This document shows positions 1-9,129 of a DNA stretch of 64,000 nt, in pieces. A model generated the notes under the pieces. That model was given only the letters and a program-made list of their open reading frames with translations. It ran no database searches and was not told the DNA's origin. The DNA comes from Chryseobacterium indologenes (GTDB lineage: Bacteria > Bacteroidota > Bacteroidia > Flavobacteriales > Weeksellaceae): positions 1,116,001 to 1,180,000 of the forward strand of contig NZ_CP018786.1 of the NCBI RefSeq assembly GCF_002025665.1. Reading direction: 5' to 3'. The position numbers were made by a program, and so were the translations under genes. Every line of letters starts with the position of its first letter. The stretch's first letter is position 1.

Positions 1-1
1 T

Positions 2-415
2 TCTCCAATTTTGGCAGGAACTGTTCCTATTGAGATTGATATCAAAGGAAGTGATCTGGATCTTATTTTCAAGGTGGATTTAAAATATGATCAGGATTTT
101 CTGGACGATTTACTATTTTGTCAGCTTATTCCTCATGATGTAGAAGTGGAATATCCCATTGTAAACGGTGAGAAATGCATTACATTAAATTTTATGCTTG
201 ACGGGTTTCCTATTGAGATTTTTGGGCAAAATAAGCCTACAAAAGAGCAGAATGCATATCTTCATATGATTGCTGAATACAAAATATTACAGGAAAAAGG
301 AGAAAAATTTAGACAAAAAATAATAGAACTTAAAAAACAGGGAATAAAAACGGAGCCGGCTTTCGGACTATTGCTGGGACTTGAAAACCCTTACGAAGAT
401 CTATTGAAATTTTAA
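2..415 (+). CDS. DUF4269 family protein, 5' end outside window
   Basis: The reading frame is open to the window edge, so the N-terminus is missing. The first visible residues (SPILAGTVPIEIDIKGSDLD) match the conserved core of DUF4269 proteins, which have a GT-P-I...SDLD stretch reminiscent of nucleotidyltransferase-fold proteins. A TTG at position 11 is inside this core and is not a believable start. The C-terminus ends in a helical stretch and a GLENPYEDLLKF tail. The gene is 5 nt from the following TatD-type gene, so they are probably co-transcribed. No biochemical role is established for the family; any nucleotidyltransferase activity is a guess. Confidence 0.8.
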   Translation, partial: SPILAGTVPIEIDIKGSDLDLIFKVDLKYDQDFLDDLLFCQLIPHDVEVEYPIVNGEKCITLNFMLDGFPIEIFGQNKPTKEQNAYLHMIAEYKILQEKGEKFRQKIIELKKQGIKTEPAFGLLLGLENPYEDLLKF

Positions 416-420
416 ATAAA

Positions 421-1188
421 ATGATTGATACACATACACATCTATACGCAGAAGAATTTGATGAAGACAGAAAAGAAGCCATTCAGAGAGCTTTAGATAA
501 GGGAATTACAGAATTTTATCTTCCTGCTATCGATTCTGAATCGCATGAAAAAATGCTGCAACTGGAAACAGAATATCCAGGACAGATTTTTTCAATGATG
601 GGATTACATCCTTGTTATGTAAAGCCGGAATCGTGGGAAAAAGAACTTGAAATCGTAAAAAATTATCTTGATCAGAGACACTTTCCGGCAATAGGAGAGA
701 TCGGAATTGATCTGTATTGGGATAAAACAACACTGGATATCCAGGTAAAAGCTTTTGAACAGCAGATTGACTGGGCCATAGAAAGAGACCTTCCCATTGT
801 TATTCATACAAGAGAAAGCTTCGATGAGACATTTGAAGTACTGGAAAGAAAGAAACATCCTAAACTAAGAGGTATTTTCCACTGTTTCTCAGGAAATCTG
901 GAACAGGCAAAGCACGCTATTGACCTTAATTTTATTTTAGGGATCGGTGGAGTAGTAACCTTTAAAAACGGGAAAATAGATCAGTTTCTGAGTGAAATTC
1001 CATTGGATAAAATTGTTCTGGAAACAGATTCTCCATATTTGGCTCCGGTTCCGCACCGAGGAAAAAGAAATGAAAGCTCTTATCTTGATCTGGTTGCCGG
1101 AAAGCTGGTGAATATCTATGGAAAAGATTTTTCTGAGATAGACCGTATTACGACAGAAAATGCTAAAAACATTTTTCAAATCCCATAA
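421..1188 (+). CDS. TatD family metal-dependent hydrolase (deoxyribonuclease)
   Basis: A 255-residue TIM-barrel amidohydrolase-superfamily protein of normal TatD length. The N-terminal metal motif reads IDTHTHLY (residues 2-9). GEIGIDLYWD supplies the central Glu, IHTRES and GIFHCFSGN the later His ligands, and LETDSPYLAPVPHRGKRNE the terminal Asp motif. Family members are Mg-dependent 3'-5' nucleases acting on DNA or RNA ends in the cytoplasm, with roles in DNA repair and quality control; substrate here is unknown. It lies 5 nt after the DUF4269 gene and 3 nt before a membrane protein gene, in an apparent three-gene operon. Confidence 0.93.
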   Translation: MIDTHTHLYAEEFDEDRKEAIQRALDKGITEFYLPAIDSESHEKMLQLETEYPGQIFSMMGLHPCYVKPESWEKELEIVKNYLDQRHFPAIGEIGIDLYWDKTTLDIQVKAFEQQIDWAIERDLPIVIHTRESFDETFEVLERKKHPKLRGIFHCFSGNLEQAKHAIDLNFILGIGGVVTFKNGKIDQFLSEIPLDKIVLETDSPYLAPVPHRGKRNESSYLDLVAGKLVNIYGKDFSEIDRITTENAKNIFQIP

Positions 1189-1191
1189 TTA

Positions 1192-2337
1192 ATGAGTGCC
1201 CTGTTAAATTTTATTAGGAGCAACAGGTTGAATGGCATATTGCTGTTTGCTGTTTATTTCATCATTAATCTTTTATTTCTGACAAAATATGGAATCAGAC
1301 AATCTTTTGTTCCTCTTACTTTTTTAATTATTCTTTTTTCAGGGGGAAATTTATTGTTGTTTTCTTTAGGAAAATGGTCCTGGTTGAAAAAATTATGGAC
1401 CAGGAAATCTGTATATCTTCTTATCGTTTTTATAACGATTGCTTACATTGCGATGTGCCATGTGATGAAAGATCCTTACAAAATGAATATTGACAGGTGG
1501 GCAACGTTAGAATTTTCTGTGCAACATTGGGTAAAAGGAGAATACATCTATGATACTCCAAATTTCATGGGGAATTTATCATCATATCTTCCCGGGCAAT
1601 TGCTTTTGTCAAGTGTTTTTTATTTTTTAGGGAATGTCGGCTACCTTCAGGTTGCAATCTTTTTACTGTTTTCCTGTGTTATCTTTTTAGAATTTAGGAG
1701 CAATTTTCATAGATTTCTTGCGATAGGAATGTTAGGTATTTCCCTGGCTTATATTTATGAAGTGGTCTGTAAGAGTGATTTTATCTCTTCCTTTATTACA
1801 GTTGCAGCCTTTATTCTTTTTTGGAACAGAATGTTTAAAGATGATTATTTTAAAAGACCCTTTCTGCTGGGAATATGCATAGGAATTCTATGTCTTACAA
1901 GAAGCGTAGTGATCATTCCTTTGATTATCTTTTTATTACATCCTTTTTTGAAAACGTGCTGGAAAAATAAAATAAAATTTGGATTAAGTTTTTTATTAAC
2001 GGTAGCAATCTTATTGGCATCCGTTCTGCTGCCTGCCAAAAGTATAGAGCATGTGCTGCAATATAATCCTCTTAATCTTCAGGGACAAAGCAATAAATTT
2101 GTTATGCTGTTCTTTATGATACTGTCGGTCATCCTTTCCTTCTATGTTAAAAAAATAGAAACAGTATTTTACTTTTCAGCCTATATTCTTTTTTTGGTGA
2201 TGTTGAGTTTTGTAAGTGAACAGTATTTCACTTTAGGGTTTTCTTACCAGAATAATTTCTTTTCTACCACCTATCTGGCTGCTTGTTTACCATTTTGTAT
2301 TATAGGTTACTGCTATACAAAACAAAGAATAGAATAA
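1192..2337 (+). CDS. polytopic membrane protein, possibly GT-C glycosyltransferase-like
   Basis: A 381-residue, strongly hydrophobic protein with about ten predicted membrane segments. A single long polar loop (around residues 97-128) contains DRWATLEFSVQHWVKGEYIY and then SYLPGQLLL, which resembles the periplasmic first loop of GT-C enzymes (acidic residue followed by a W-x-G-x-Y pattern). That loop resemblance is the only functional hint; there is no confirmed catalytic motif. It starts 3 nt after the TatD-type gene and ends at a bidirectional terminator, so it is the last gene of this operon. Confidence 0.7.
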   Translation: MSALLNFIRSNRLNGILLFAVYFIINLLFLTKYGIRQSFVPLTFLIILFSGGNLLLFSLGKWSWLKKLWTRKSVYLLIVFITIAYIAMCHVMKDPYKMNIDRWATLEFSVQHWVKGEYIYDTPNFMGNLSSYLPGQLLLSSVFYFLGNVGYLQVAIFLLFSCVIFLEFRSNFHRFLAIGMLGISLAYIYEVVCKSDFISSFITVAAFILFWNRMFKDDYFKRPFLLGICIGILCLTRSVVIIPLIIFLLHPFLKTCWKNKIKFGLSFLLTVAILLASVLLPAKSIEHVLQYNPLNLQGQSNKFVMLFFMILSVILSFYVKKIETVFYFSAYILFLVMLSFVSEQYFTLGFSYQNNFFSTTYLAACLPFCIIGYCYTKQRIE

Positions 2338-2350
2338 TAAACGATCAATA

Positions 2351-2381
2351 AAAAAGTCCTTTTCTTTGAAAAGGACTTTTA
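2351..2381. terminator. bidirectional intrinsic terminator
   Basis: A 12-bp perfect stem (AAAAGTCCTTTT / AAAAGGACTTTT) with a 5-nt loop, flanked by A and T runs. It lies between the convergent membrane-protein gene and helicase gene and can end both transcripts. Confidence 0.85.
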
Positions 2382-2383
2382 TT

Positions 2384-3688
2384 TTATTTTTTTCTGGTGA
2401 AATTCTTATTTTTAGGTTTTTTAAACCCTACCGAAGCTCCCGCAGAAGGTTTTTTACGGTTGTTATTTGGTCTTGAAGTGTTACCATTACCTGTTTTAGG
2501 TTTTCCACCTCCTGCAGCTACAGGTTTATTATTCGAATCCCTTTTCTGTGCTACCAGATCATCAGTATGGAACGGATGATCCTTGATCACAGGAATTTTC
2601 TTTCCAATTAGCTTTTCGGTATTCTTTAAATTCAAAAGATCAAGTCCGTCTACAAAAGATATAGAATTACCTTCAGCTCCGGCTCTTCCTGTTCTTCCGA
2701 TTCTGTGTACATAGGTTTCAGAAACATCAGAAAGCTCAAAATTGATAACGAATTTCAGCTCATCAATATCAATTCCTCTGGCTGCAATATCAGTCGCAAC
2801 AAGAACTCTTGTTTTTCCGGATTTAAAGTTGTTCAAAGCATTCTGTCTCGCATTCTGAGATTTATTACCATGAATAGCTTCTGCGGAGATATTATCCTTC
2901 TGAAGTTTTCTGGAAATCTTATCTGCACCATGTTTCGTTCTTGCAAAAACCAATACAGAGTCTGAAATATCATTTTGCAGAATATGAGAAAGCAAGTTCA
3001 GTTTGTTGTCTTTTTCTACAAAATATACAGATTGTTTGATGGTATCTGCGGTAGAAGAAACAGGTGTTACTTCCACTTTCACAGGATTATTTAGTATAGA
3101 ATTAGCCAGCTTTTGAATCTCACCAGGCATTGTTGCTGAAAAGAATAAAGTCTGTCTTCTCTGAGGTAAAAGTTTAATGATTCTTTTTACATCATGTACG
3201 AATCCCATATCCAGCATTCTGTCTGCTTCATCAAGAACAAAAATCTCAAGGTTTTTCAGGCTGATGATTCCCTGGGCAATAAAGTCCAGAAGTCTTCCCG
3301 GAGTTGCCACCAGAATATCAACGCCTTTTCTCAAGGCTGCCTCTTGATTTCCTTGTTTTACTCCTCCGAAAATAACAAGTTGCTTTAATGGAAGATATTT
3401 ACCGTAAGCATTAATATTTTCCTCAATCTGAATAGCCAGTTCTCTGGTTGGAGTAAGGATTAACGCTTTTATATGTTTATTGGGAATTTTATTTTTGGAT
3501 AAATTCTGTAGAATAGGGATGGAAAAAGCTGCTGTCTTTCCTGTTCCTGTCTGCGCACAACCTAAAAAGTCTCTGCCTTCCAAAATATCAGGAATAGATC
3601 TTTCCTGGATAGGAGTAGGAGTCGTGTATCCCTGCTCCTGGATTGCTTTTGCAATAGGTTCTATTAAGTTTAAGTCTGTAAAATTCAA
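2384..3688 (-). CDS. DEAD-box ATP-dependent RNA helicase (RhlE-like)
   Basis: A 434-residue superfamily 2 helicase with all expected motifs in order: Q motif (GYTTPTPIQ, residues 20-28), Walker A AQTGTGKT (45-52), [49 protein letters not shown] and [10 protein letters not shown]. The C-terminal 60 residues are low-complexity and basic (Gly/Asn/Lys/Pro), a typical RNA-binding tail. It should unwind structured RNA in the cytoplasm during ribosome assembly or mRNA turnover; the RhlE-like assignment rests on overall motif spelling. It is monocistronic, with a -7-like box 57 nt upstream. Confidence 0.95.
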   Translation of the reverse strand: MNFTDLNLIEPIAKAIQEQGYTTPTPIQERSIPDILEGRDFLGCAQTGTGKTAAFSIPILQNLSKNKIPNKHIKALILTPTRELAIQIEENINAYGKYLPLKQLVIFGGVKQGNQEAALRKGVDILVATPGRLLDFIAQGIISLKNLEIFVLDEADRMLDMGFVHDVKRIIKLLPQRRQTLFFSATMPGEIQKLANSILNNPVKVEVTPVSSTADTIKQSVYFVEKDNKLNLLSHILQNDISDSVLVFARTKHGADKISRKLQKDNISAEAIHGNKSQNARQNALNNFKSGKTRVLVATDIAARGIDIDELKFVINFELSDVSETYVHRIGRTGRAGAEGNSISFVDGLDLLNLKNTEKLIGKKIPVIKDHPFHTDDLVAQKRDSNNKPVAAGGGKPKTGNGNTSRPNNNRKKPSAGASVGFKKPKNKNFTRKK

Positions 3689-3745
3689 ATGAATTATTTT
3701 AAAATTTAAATAAAAATTCCTTCAGTCTGAAAGAATTACATTTTG

Positions 3746-3753
3746 CAAAGGTA
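3746..3753 (-). promoter_or_regulatory. -7 box (TACCTTTG) for the helicase gene
   Basis: Read on the minus strand this is TACCTTTG, an exact match to the Bacteroidetes -7 consensus TAnnTTTG. It lies 57 nt before the helicase start codon. I see no TTG at the expected -33 distance, so support is partial. Confidence 0.4.
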
Positions 3754-3774
3754 GTTTAAAAAAAATTAAGATAT

Positions 3775-3989
3775 TCTTGTTCTCTTAAACTGGTAGTCTT
3801 TACCAAATAAAGAAGTAAAGATAATCCCCTGCACCGATGCATTGAAGGTTTTTTAGAATATTATCTATTTCATTAGAATTATATTGTCAGATAGTACTAC
3901 AAATCTATAAATATGTAATGTTTCAGGATAATTATATAATAGACAATACTTATTTGTTATCTATATTTGGAATATCATAAAACTAAAAC
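3775..3989. other. AT-rich intergenic stretch without a recognisable gene
   Basis: Between the helicase promoter region and the decayed gene copy starting at 3990 I find no coding signal on either strand. The antisense reading frame over 3975-4181 has no family resemblance and overlaps the decayed gene. Confidence 0.5.
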
Positions 3990-4085
3990 CATGAGAAAAA
4001 TAACCATTTTACCTGCAGATATTGCAGGTTTAGAAGCCAGTATTCTATTACGGCATATACCGGAGACATAAAACCAGTATCCGGA
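3990..4085 (+). pseudogene. decayed copy of the 5' end of the 4323 gene
   Basis: The ATG at 3990 opens a short frame (MRKITILPADIAGLEAS...) that stops after 26 codons. Aligned without gaps to the first 57 nt of the intact gene at 4323, I count 42 identical bases. Weaker similarity continues for about 35 nt more (CCGGAGACATAAAACC against CTGGAAATACAGGAACC). The reading frame breaks at once and the signal peptide has lost its hydrophobic run (ILPADIAG against ILLAAVVG). This fits an inactivated partial tandem duplicate. Possible further fragments follow, such as an unstarted frame at about 4130-4230, but I cannot assign them. Confidence 0.5.
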
Positions 4086-4322
4086 ATCTAGTCCAAATAC
4101 TTTTCTGATTTTATTGAAATTTAAACTAATATGAATTTGGTTTAAAAATACATGTCCTTCAAAATGAAATTGAACAGGCAAGGAAAAAGTATATCTATAT
4201 TGGAGTAAGATATTTATATTTCGGATGTGATTGACCTAAAAAATCTTTAACACTAAAATCATAAAAGATCTGGTAATCTGCCGGGTCGTTTTTTACTATT
4301 AATTTTTACAAAACTATTAAAC

Positions 4323-5468
4323 ATGAAAAAAACAATCATTTTACTTGCAGCTGTTGTAGGTATCCAAGCGAGTGCGCAATCCTGGAATCTTACTGGAAAT
4401 ACAGGAACCAATCCAACCACCAACTTTATCGGAACAACGGACAACCAGTCATTAATCTTTAAAACCAATAATGCTGAAAAAATGAGAATTACTCCGGGTG
4501 GAAGATTTATTTTTCACGGAGTAACAGCAGCAGGACAGATCTGGGATAAAAATTTATTCTTTGGAGGTGGAATGGATGTTACAAGTACTGCTAACAATGC
4601 TGTATTTGGCATGGGTGCTCTTACTCAGCTTGCCGAGGGAGGTGGAAATACTGCAGTGGGAACGAATGCACTATCCTTATTTTCCAATGGAACCATGAAT
4701 GTTGCCATAGGATTTAATTCCATGAGAGGCACGGTATCCGGCAACAGCAATACAGCTCTGGGAATGAATGCTCTGGAGTCATTTAAAACAGGAGACTATA
4801 ATATAGGAATAGGGCAGGCTGCAATGGCATCAGGTTCTTTGACAGGAAATTTTAATGTAGCGCTGGGCGTAAGTGCATTACGGTACATTAATAGCGGAAA
4901 TAATAATACAGTTGTAGGCGCAGAATCTTTCAGGTCTATTGTCAATGGATCTCATAATATCAATCTTGGCTTTTCTAATGCTAAATTAATTACCTCGGGA
5001 AGTAATAACATTTTCATAGGAAACTATATAACACCGTATAATACGGCTGATCCCCAAAATGAACTGAATATTGGAAACTGGATCGTAGGGAACAATGGTA
5101 CTATAGGAATTGGTGAATTTACCAATCAGCTCCCTGCTGATGGAGTTGCTCCGGATGGAGAGAAATATAAGCTTTTTGTAAAAGATGGCATCAGAACTGA
5201 AAAAGTGAAAGTAGATATTGCTGATAATAACGGTTGGGCAGATTATGTTTTTGAAAAAGATTACAAGTTGATGCCATTGAATGACTTAGCTAAATTTATT
5301 GATAAAAATGGTCACTTACCTGAAGTTCCTACTACAGAACAAGCTATTAAAAATGGAATTGAACTTAAAGAAATGAACATTCTTTTGCTTAAAAAGATTG
5401 AAGAACTGACATTATATACCCTTGAGCAACAAAAAAGAATAGAAGCTCTTGAACAAAAAGTGAAATAA
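4323..5468 (+). CDS. secreted protein with YadA-like head repeats and C-terminal coiled coil
   Basis: A 381-residue protein with a signal peptide (MKKTIILLAAVVGIQASAQ). Residues about 95-235 contain repeats of roughly 22-24 residues spelled N-x-A-V/I/L-G-x-x-A/S, for example NTAVGTNAL, NVAIGFNSM, NTALGMNAL and NVALGVSAL, like the left-handed beta-roll heads of trimeric adhesins and tail fibres. The C-terminal part (LFVKDGIRTEKVKV, then WADYVFEKDYKLMPL and HLPEVPTT) is a common Bacteroidetes fibre-type tail, ending in a short coiled coil (LLLKKIEELTLYTLEQQKRI). It probably trimerises outside the cell. It is 12 nt from the T9SS cargo gene. A decayed copy of its 5' end lies just upstream. Confidence 0.75.
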   Translation: MKKTIILLAAVVGIQASAQSWNLTGNTGTNPTTNFIGTTDNQSLIFKTNNAEKMRITPGGRFIFHGVTAAGQIWDKNLFFGGGMDVTSTANNAVFGMGALTQLAEGGGNTAVGTNALSLFSNGTMNVAIGFNSMRGTVSGNSNTALGMNALESFKTGDYNIGIGQAAMASGSLTGNFNVALGVSALRYINSGNNNTVVGAESFRSIVNGSHNINLGFSNAKLITSGSNNIFIGNYITPYNTADPQNELNIGNWIVGNNGTIGIGEFTNQLPADGVAPDGEKYKLFVKDGIRTEKVKVDIADNNGWADYVFEKDYKLMPLNDLAKFIDKNGHLPEVPTTEQAIKNGIELKEMNILLLKKIEELTLYTLEQQKRIEALEQKVK

Positions 5469-5480
5469 TAAAATAAATAT

Positions 5481-7199
5481 ATGAAACGATTTTATATAGT
5501 TTTTATATTGGTTATACCTTTGTTTTTATTTTCTCAGAAAGAAAATGATAATTGGTATTTTGGAAATAAGGCGGCTGTTAATTTCTCAGCTTCTGCTGCT
5601 GTAGGTTTAAGCAACAGTGAGATGGAAGCTTCTGAAGCATGCGGTACTATAAGTGATAGCAGCGGGAAACTGCTTTTCTATATGAATGGACAAACAGTAT
5701 GGAATAGGGAACACCAAATTATGTCTAACGGTACTTTAGCTCCTAGTAATAATAATAGTGCACAGCAGCTGGCTATTGTTAAAAATCCGGCAGACAGTAA
5801 TCAGTATTATGTTTTTATTACGGGTGAAAACGCGTTCGGACAGTTTGCGATTAATTATTCAATTGTTGATATGACTTTAGGAGGTATCGGCGCTGATGGA
5901 GCGCCGTTAGGTGATGTTGTAAAGGATAAAAAAAATATTTCAGTCCTGAATCCATCCGGAAATGAGTTGTTCTCGGAAGCGGTAACTGTTGTGGCTCATT
6001 CCAATAAAGAAGACTTTTGGGTTTTAATACCTAATGGTTCGGATATTTATGCCTACAAGATTGATAGTAATGGATTTAGTAATGGACAGCCTATTGTAAG
6101 TAACCTGAGTCTTCCGTTAAATTTAGGGTCTGGTAGATATTACAGTATTAAAGCTTCTCCTAAGATTAACAATCCAATTTATTCTAACCTTGTAGGTATT
6201 TCTTTTTGGGGAGATTTTAATGCGGGAAATGTTCCGGACACTTATTTCTTTAATCAGGTATATTCATTCAATGCATCTACCGGATTGATTACAAATGATT
6301 TTTTTCTGCATGTAAAAGGACTGAAAGCCTACCTGCCTGAATTTAATAGAGATGCATCCGTATTATTTCTTGGTTATGGACATATATATGCAGTAGACCT
6401 CGTTAATTCAACCTCTTCGAACGTTCAATATATGAAAATTTTTCACGATCCATCTAGTATTACTTCTTCTTCAGCTACTGGGATTCAGAGGAATATCTAC
6501 GGGGATGTTTATATTAGCCGACAGTCTAAATCATATCTTGGAAAAGTCATAAATCCTGATGTGTATACTTCGTTTATGAGTGTAGATATGAATGCCGTAA
6601 GCTTACTGAAAGCATCTGCAAGTTATGGGCTGCCTCAAATCGTTCCTATACATGATAAATCCGGATTTGAAGGATATTATCCCTGCGTAGGAAACCTGAC
6701 CCTTTTCTCGGAACCGAATATGTCTTTTTACTACAAAATAGCAGAAACAATAACGACAAAAGATAAATATATTTTACAAGGGAAACATAATATAACCATG
6801 CAGGCTGGAGAAAGTATTAATCTTTTACCAGGTACTTTTATTGATAATGATGCCTCATATTATGGTTTTATAGCTCCTTGTAGCAAAGAAGAGGATAAGT
6901 TATCGAGGTCAGCATATAGAAAACCATCTCCTGTAAAAATGTTTTTAGAGTTGGATAAGAAAGAGAGAGTGGAAACTAACAGTGATATCAAAGTATATCC
7001 AAACCCTGTATCTGATTTCCTGACTATTACTGCTGCTGCAAAAATAAATAATGTTGAAGTATATGATATTTCTGGAAAAAGAATTGAAGTCAGTTTAAAA
7101 GATAATAAAGTAGATGTAAGAAACCTTTCTGGAGGTGTATATCTTATTATCATTGAAACGAAAAACGGAAAAATGACCAAACAGTTTATTAAGAAATAA
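5481..7199 (+). CDS. T9SS type A sorting-domain protein (secreted or cell-surface)
   Basis: A 572-residue protein with an N-terminal signal peptide (MKRFYIVFILVIPLFLFSQ). The N-terminal half (NDNWYFGNKAAVNF, then SEACGTISDSSGKLLFY) resembles beta-propeller-like regions of gliding-motility-associated Bacteroidetes proteins. The last 75 residues form a Por/T9SS type A sorting domain: VYPNPVSDFLTI, VEVYDISGKRI, LSGGVYLIII and a basic end. The domain directs export across the outer membrane and anchoring or release at the surface. The cargo function is unknown. It forms a likely two-gene operon with the head-repeat protein and is followed by a strong terminator. Confidence 0.85.
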   Translation: MKRFYIVFILVIPLFLFSQKENDNWYFGNKAAVNFSASAAVGLSNSEMEASEACGTISDSSGKLLFYMNGQTVWNREHQIMSNGTLAPSNNNSAQQLAIVKNPADSNQYYVFITGENAFGQFAINYSIVDMTLGGIGADGAPLGDVVKDKKNISVLNPSGNELFSEAVTVVAHSNKEDFWVLIPNGSDIYAYKIDSNGFSNGQPIVSNLSLPLNLGSGRYYSIKASPKINNPIYSNLVGISFWGDFNAGNVPDTYFFNQVYSFNASTGLITNDFFLHVKGLKAYLPEFNRDASVLFLGYGHIYAVDLVNSTSSNVQYMKIFHDPSSITSSSATGIQRNIYGDVYISRQSKSYLGKVINPDVYTSFMSVDMNAVSLLKASASYGLPQIVPIHDKSGFEGYYPCVGNLTLFSEPNMSFYYKIAETITTKDKYILQGKHNITMQAGESINLLPGTFIDNDASYYGFIAPCSKEEDKLSRSAYRKPSPVKMFLELDKKERVETNSDIKVYPNPVSDFLTITAAAKINNVEVYDISGKRIEVSLKDNKVDVRNLSGGVYLIIIETKNGKMTKQFIKK

Positions 7200-7212
7200 A
7201 ATCTGTTAAAAA

Positions 7213-7243
7213 TAAATGGCTGCCTATCAGGCAGCCATTTTTA
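7213..7243. terminator. intrinsic terminator (bidirectional)
   Basis: An 11-bp perfect stem AAATGGCTGCC / GGCAGCCATTT with loop TATCA, followed by T residues. It lies between the convergent T9SS cargo gene and the DUF6438 lipoprotein gene. Confidence 0.85.
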
Positions 7244-7256
7244 TAATTGAGCAAAA

Positions 7257-7748
7257 TTACTTCACTTTAGTCCATTCCTGGTTCTTTCTTAAATTCTCAA
7301 AAAACTGATACACTTCCGAAAGTTTTTCACTACCACGTTTTCCGTAATCTTCCACATTTTTTGAAGTTCCATTAGCGAATTTTATTCTTAAATATGACGT
7401 TGGAAGATCGGTAATATTGTGTTCACCGTATTTATCATTCAAACCTTTTACATTTAAGCCATCAAGTAAACTGATTAATTTATTGTAATCTTCTTCTTTA
7501 ATGGTTCCTTTAAAAGTTCCTTCACGGGGTTTGGAAAATTCATCTTTTGAAGGTTTATCGTTAAAATTAAAATGTTCTGCTTCAAAAACTGCAGTTCTGT
7601 CCGGATTGATTGTCATTTTAAAAACTGGACAGAATCCAAAGCAGGGAGTTGCTTCATATTCAATTGTAGTATATTTTGAATTGACTTTTTGAGAAGTTGT
7701 ACAGGATGTCAAAAACACAAATGCACAAATGGCTAGCAAATATTTCAT
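7257..7748 (-). CDS. DUF6438 domain lipoprotein
   Basis: A 163-residue protein with a lipoprotein signal ending in a lipobox (FVFLTSC, Cys16). The signature YEATPCFGFCPVFKMTI (residues about 31-47) holds the CxGxCP motif of DUF6438 domains, followed by short beta-strand-rich sequence typical of a small periplasmic or outer-membrane-anchored domain. No activity is known for the family. It is a single gene; the upstream region carries a long inverted-repeat element rather than another gene. Confidence 0.8.
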   Translation of the reverse strand: MKYLLAICAFVFLTSCTTSQKVNSKYTTIEYEATPCFGFCPVFKMTINPDRTAVFEAEHFNFNDKPSKDEFSKPREGTFKGTIKEEDYNKLISLLDGLNVKGLNDKYGEHNITDLPTSYLRIKFANGTSKNVEDYGKRGSEKLSEVYQFFENLRKNQEWTKVK

Positions 7749-7856
7749 AGTTTTTTCAATTTAAGAAGGTCTCCCAATAATTGTTCCAAAAGTATTCATC
7801 TTACTATGTTTTTATGTTAAATATAAAAAAGGAAACTTGTTTAATCCCTTGCTTTT

Positions 7857-7977
7857 TTAACCATTAAGATTGTATTAAGATGTTAGAATATAAAGGTAAG
7901 CTTCGCCTTATGCTTAAGAAATCAGAATGATTCATCTTAACTATACTTTATTTCTTACATCTTTCTTAATGGTTTAA
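7857..7977. repeat. MITE-like inverted-repeat element, about 120 bp
   Basis: The ends are TTAACCATTAAGA (7857-7869) and TCTTAATGGTTTAA (7964-7977), inverted copies apart from one extra T. The centre holds a smaller near-palindrome around AAGGTAAGCTTCGCCTT (about 7893-7909). There is no ORF inside. The size and terminal repeats suit a non-autonomous mobile or structural repeat. It sits in the 341-nt gene-free gap 7749-8089, which otherwise holds only the obg terminator. Confidence 0.5.
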
Positions 7978-8006
7978 AATATTGAGTGGAAGAAATTGTA
8001 TAAATA

Positions 8007-8039
8007 AAAACAGTCTCAGAGTAAATCTGAGACTGTTTC
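8007..8039 (-). terminator. intrinsic terminator after obg
   Basis: Perfect stem AAACAGTCTCAGA / TCTGAGACTGTTT with loop GTAAA. On the minus strand it lies 50 nt after the obg stop codon. Confidence 0.8.
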
Positions 8040-8089
8040 TTTATGATGCAGTTCTATTTTCAAAATAAAACTGATAAATCAATGTATTT

Positions 8090-9073
8090 CTATCCGTGCA
8101 ATTGTTTCCAGATGGCATCTTTCAGCTCCATAAGACCTTCTCCTGTAACACCTGAGAAGAACAGAGGCTGTTTGTTTTCCGGGAACTCTGCTGCAATTTC
8201 TTTTTTCAGTTCATCATCCAAAAGGTCAGATTTTGAAACAGAAACAATGAAATCTTTATCCAGTAATTCTGGGTTATATTCTTTCAATTCATTTTCAAGA
8301 ATTTTAAACTCCTGGAAATGATTTTCAGAATCAGCCGGTATTAAGAATAAAAGGATAGAGTTTCTTTCAATATGTCTCAGGAATCTGTGTCCTAAGCCTT
8401 TTCCTTCTGCAGCTCCTTCAATAATCCCGGGAATATCAGCCATTACAAATGATTTGTAATTTCTGTAATCTACAATCCCAAGGTTAGGAGTTAAAGTGGT
8501 AAAAGCGTAGTTGGCAATTTTTGGTTTTGCCGCAGAAACAGATGCTAAAAGTGTAGATTTTCCTGCATTTGGAAATCCAACAAGTCCTACATCGGCCAAA
8601 ATTTTAAGTTCGAAGACCACAAAGCCTTCTTCACCATCCATTCCGGGTTGAGCATATCTTGGAGTCTGGTTGGTAGAGGATTTGAAATGTTCGTTTCCTT
8701 TTCCACCTTTTCCTCCCTGCATCAAAATGATTTCCTGCTTGTCATCAAGAATTTCCCCGATAATTTCACCTTCTTCATTTTTAGCGATAGTCCCAATTGG
8801 AACATCAATATAAATATCAGAACCGTCAGCTCCTGTCAGCTGGTTTTTCGCTCCGTTTTCACCTCGTTCTGCTTTTATGTGACGGGTGTATCGGAGTGGA
8901 AGCAAAGTCCATTCATTAGCATTTCCTCTCATGATGACGTGTCCGCCACGACCTCCGTCGCCACCGTCAGGACCACCTTTAGGAATATACTTTTCACGGC
9001 GAAGGTGGGCAGAACCAGCACCTCCGTGTCCGCTTTTACAATGGATCTTTACGTAATCTACAAAGTTAGACAT
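8090..9073 (-). CDS. obg: GTPase Obg/CgtA
   Basis: A 327-residue Obg GTPase. The N-terminal Obg fold is glycine-rich ([17 protein letters not shown], then [11 protein letters not shown]). The G domain follows with Walker [10 protein letters not shown] (about residue 165), switch [11 protein letters not shown] and a Ser-Lys-Ser-Asp-Leu base-recognition motif (SKSD). The extra C-terminal OCT domain of some Gram-positive homologues is absent, as usual in Bacteroidetes. Obg binds the 50S subunit and links ribosome maturation, ppGpp and growth control. It lies downstream of adk on the same strand and ends at a strong terminator. Confidence 0.96.
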   Translation of the reverse strand: MSNFVDYVKIHCKSGHGGAGSAHLRREKYIPKGGPDGGDGGRGGHVIMRGNANEWTLLPLRYTRHIKAERGENGAKNQLTGADGSDIYIDVPIGTIAKNEEGEIIGEILDDKQEIILMQGGKGGKGNEHFKSSTNQTPRYAQPGMDGEEGFVVFELKILADVGLVGFPNAGKSTLLASVSAAKPKIANYAFTTLTPNLGIVDYRNYKSFVMADIPGIIEGAAEGKGLGHRFLRHIERNSILLFLIPADSENHFQEFKILENELKEYNPELLDKDFIVSVSKSDLLDDELKKEIAAEFPENKQPLFFSGVTGEGLMELKDAIWKQLHG

Positions 9074-9129
9074 ATAGTTTGTGTTGCGGGTTGCAGGGAT
9101 GAAACTTCTTATCCCTTGCCATATCCCGA

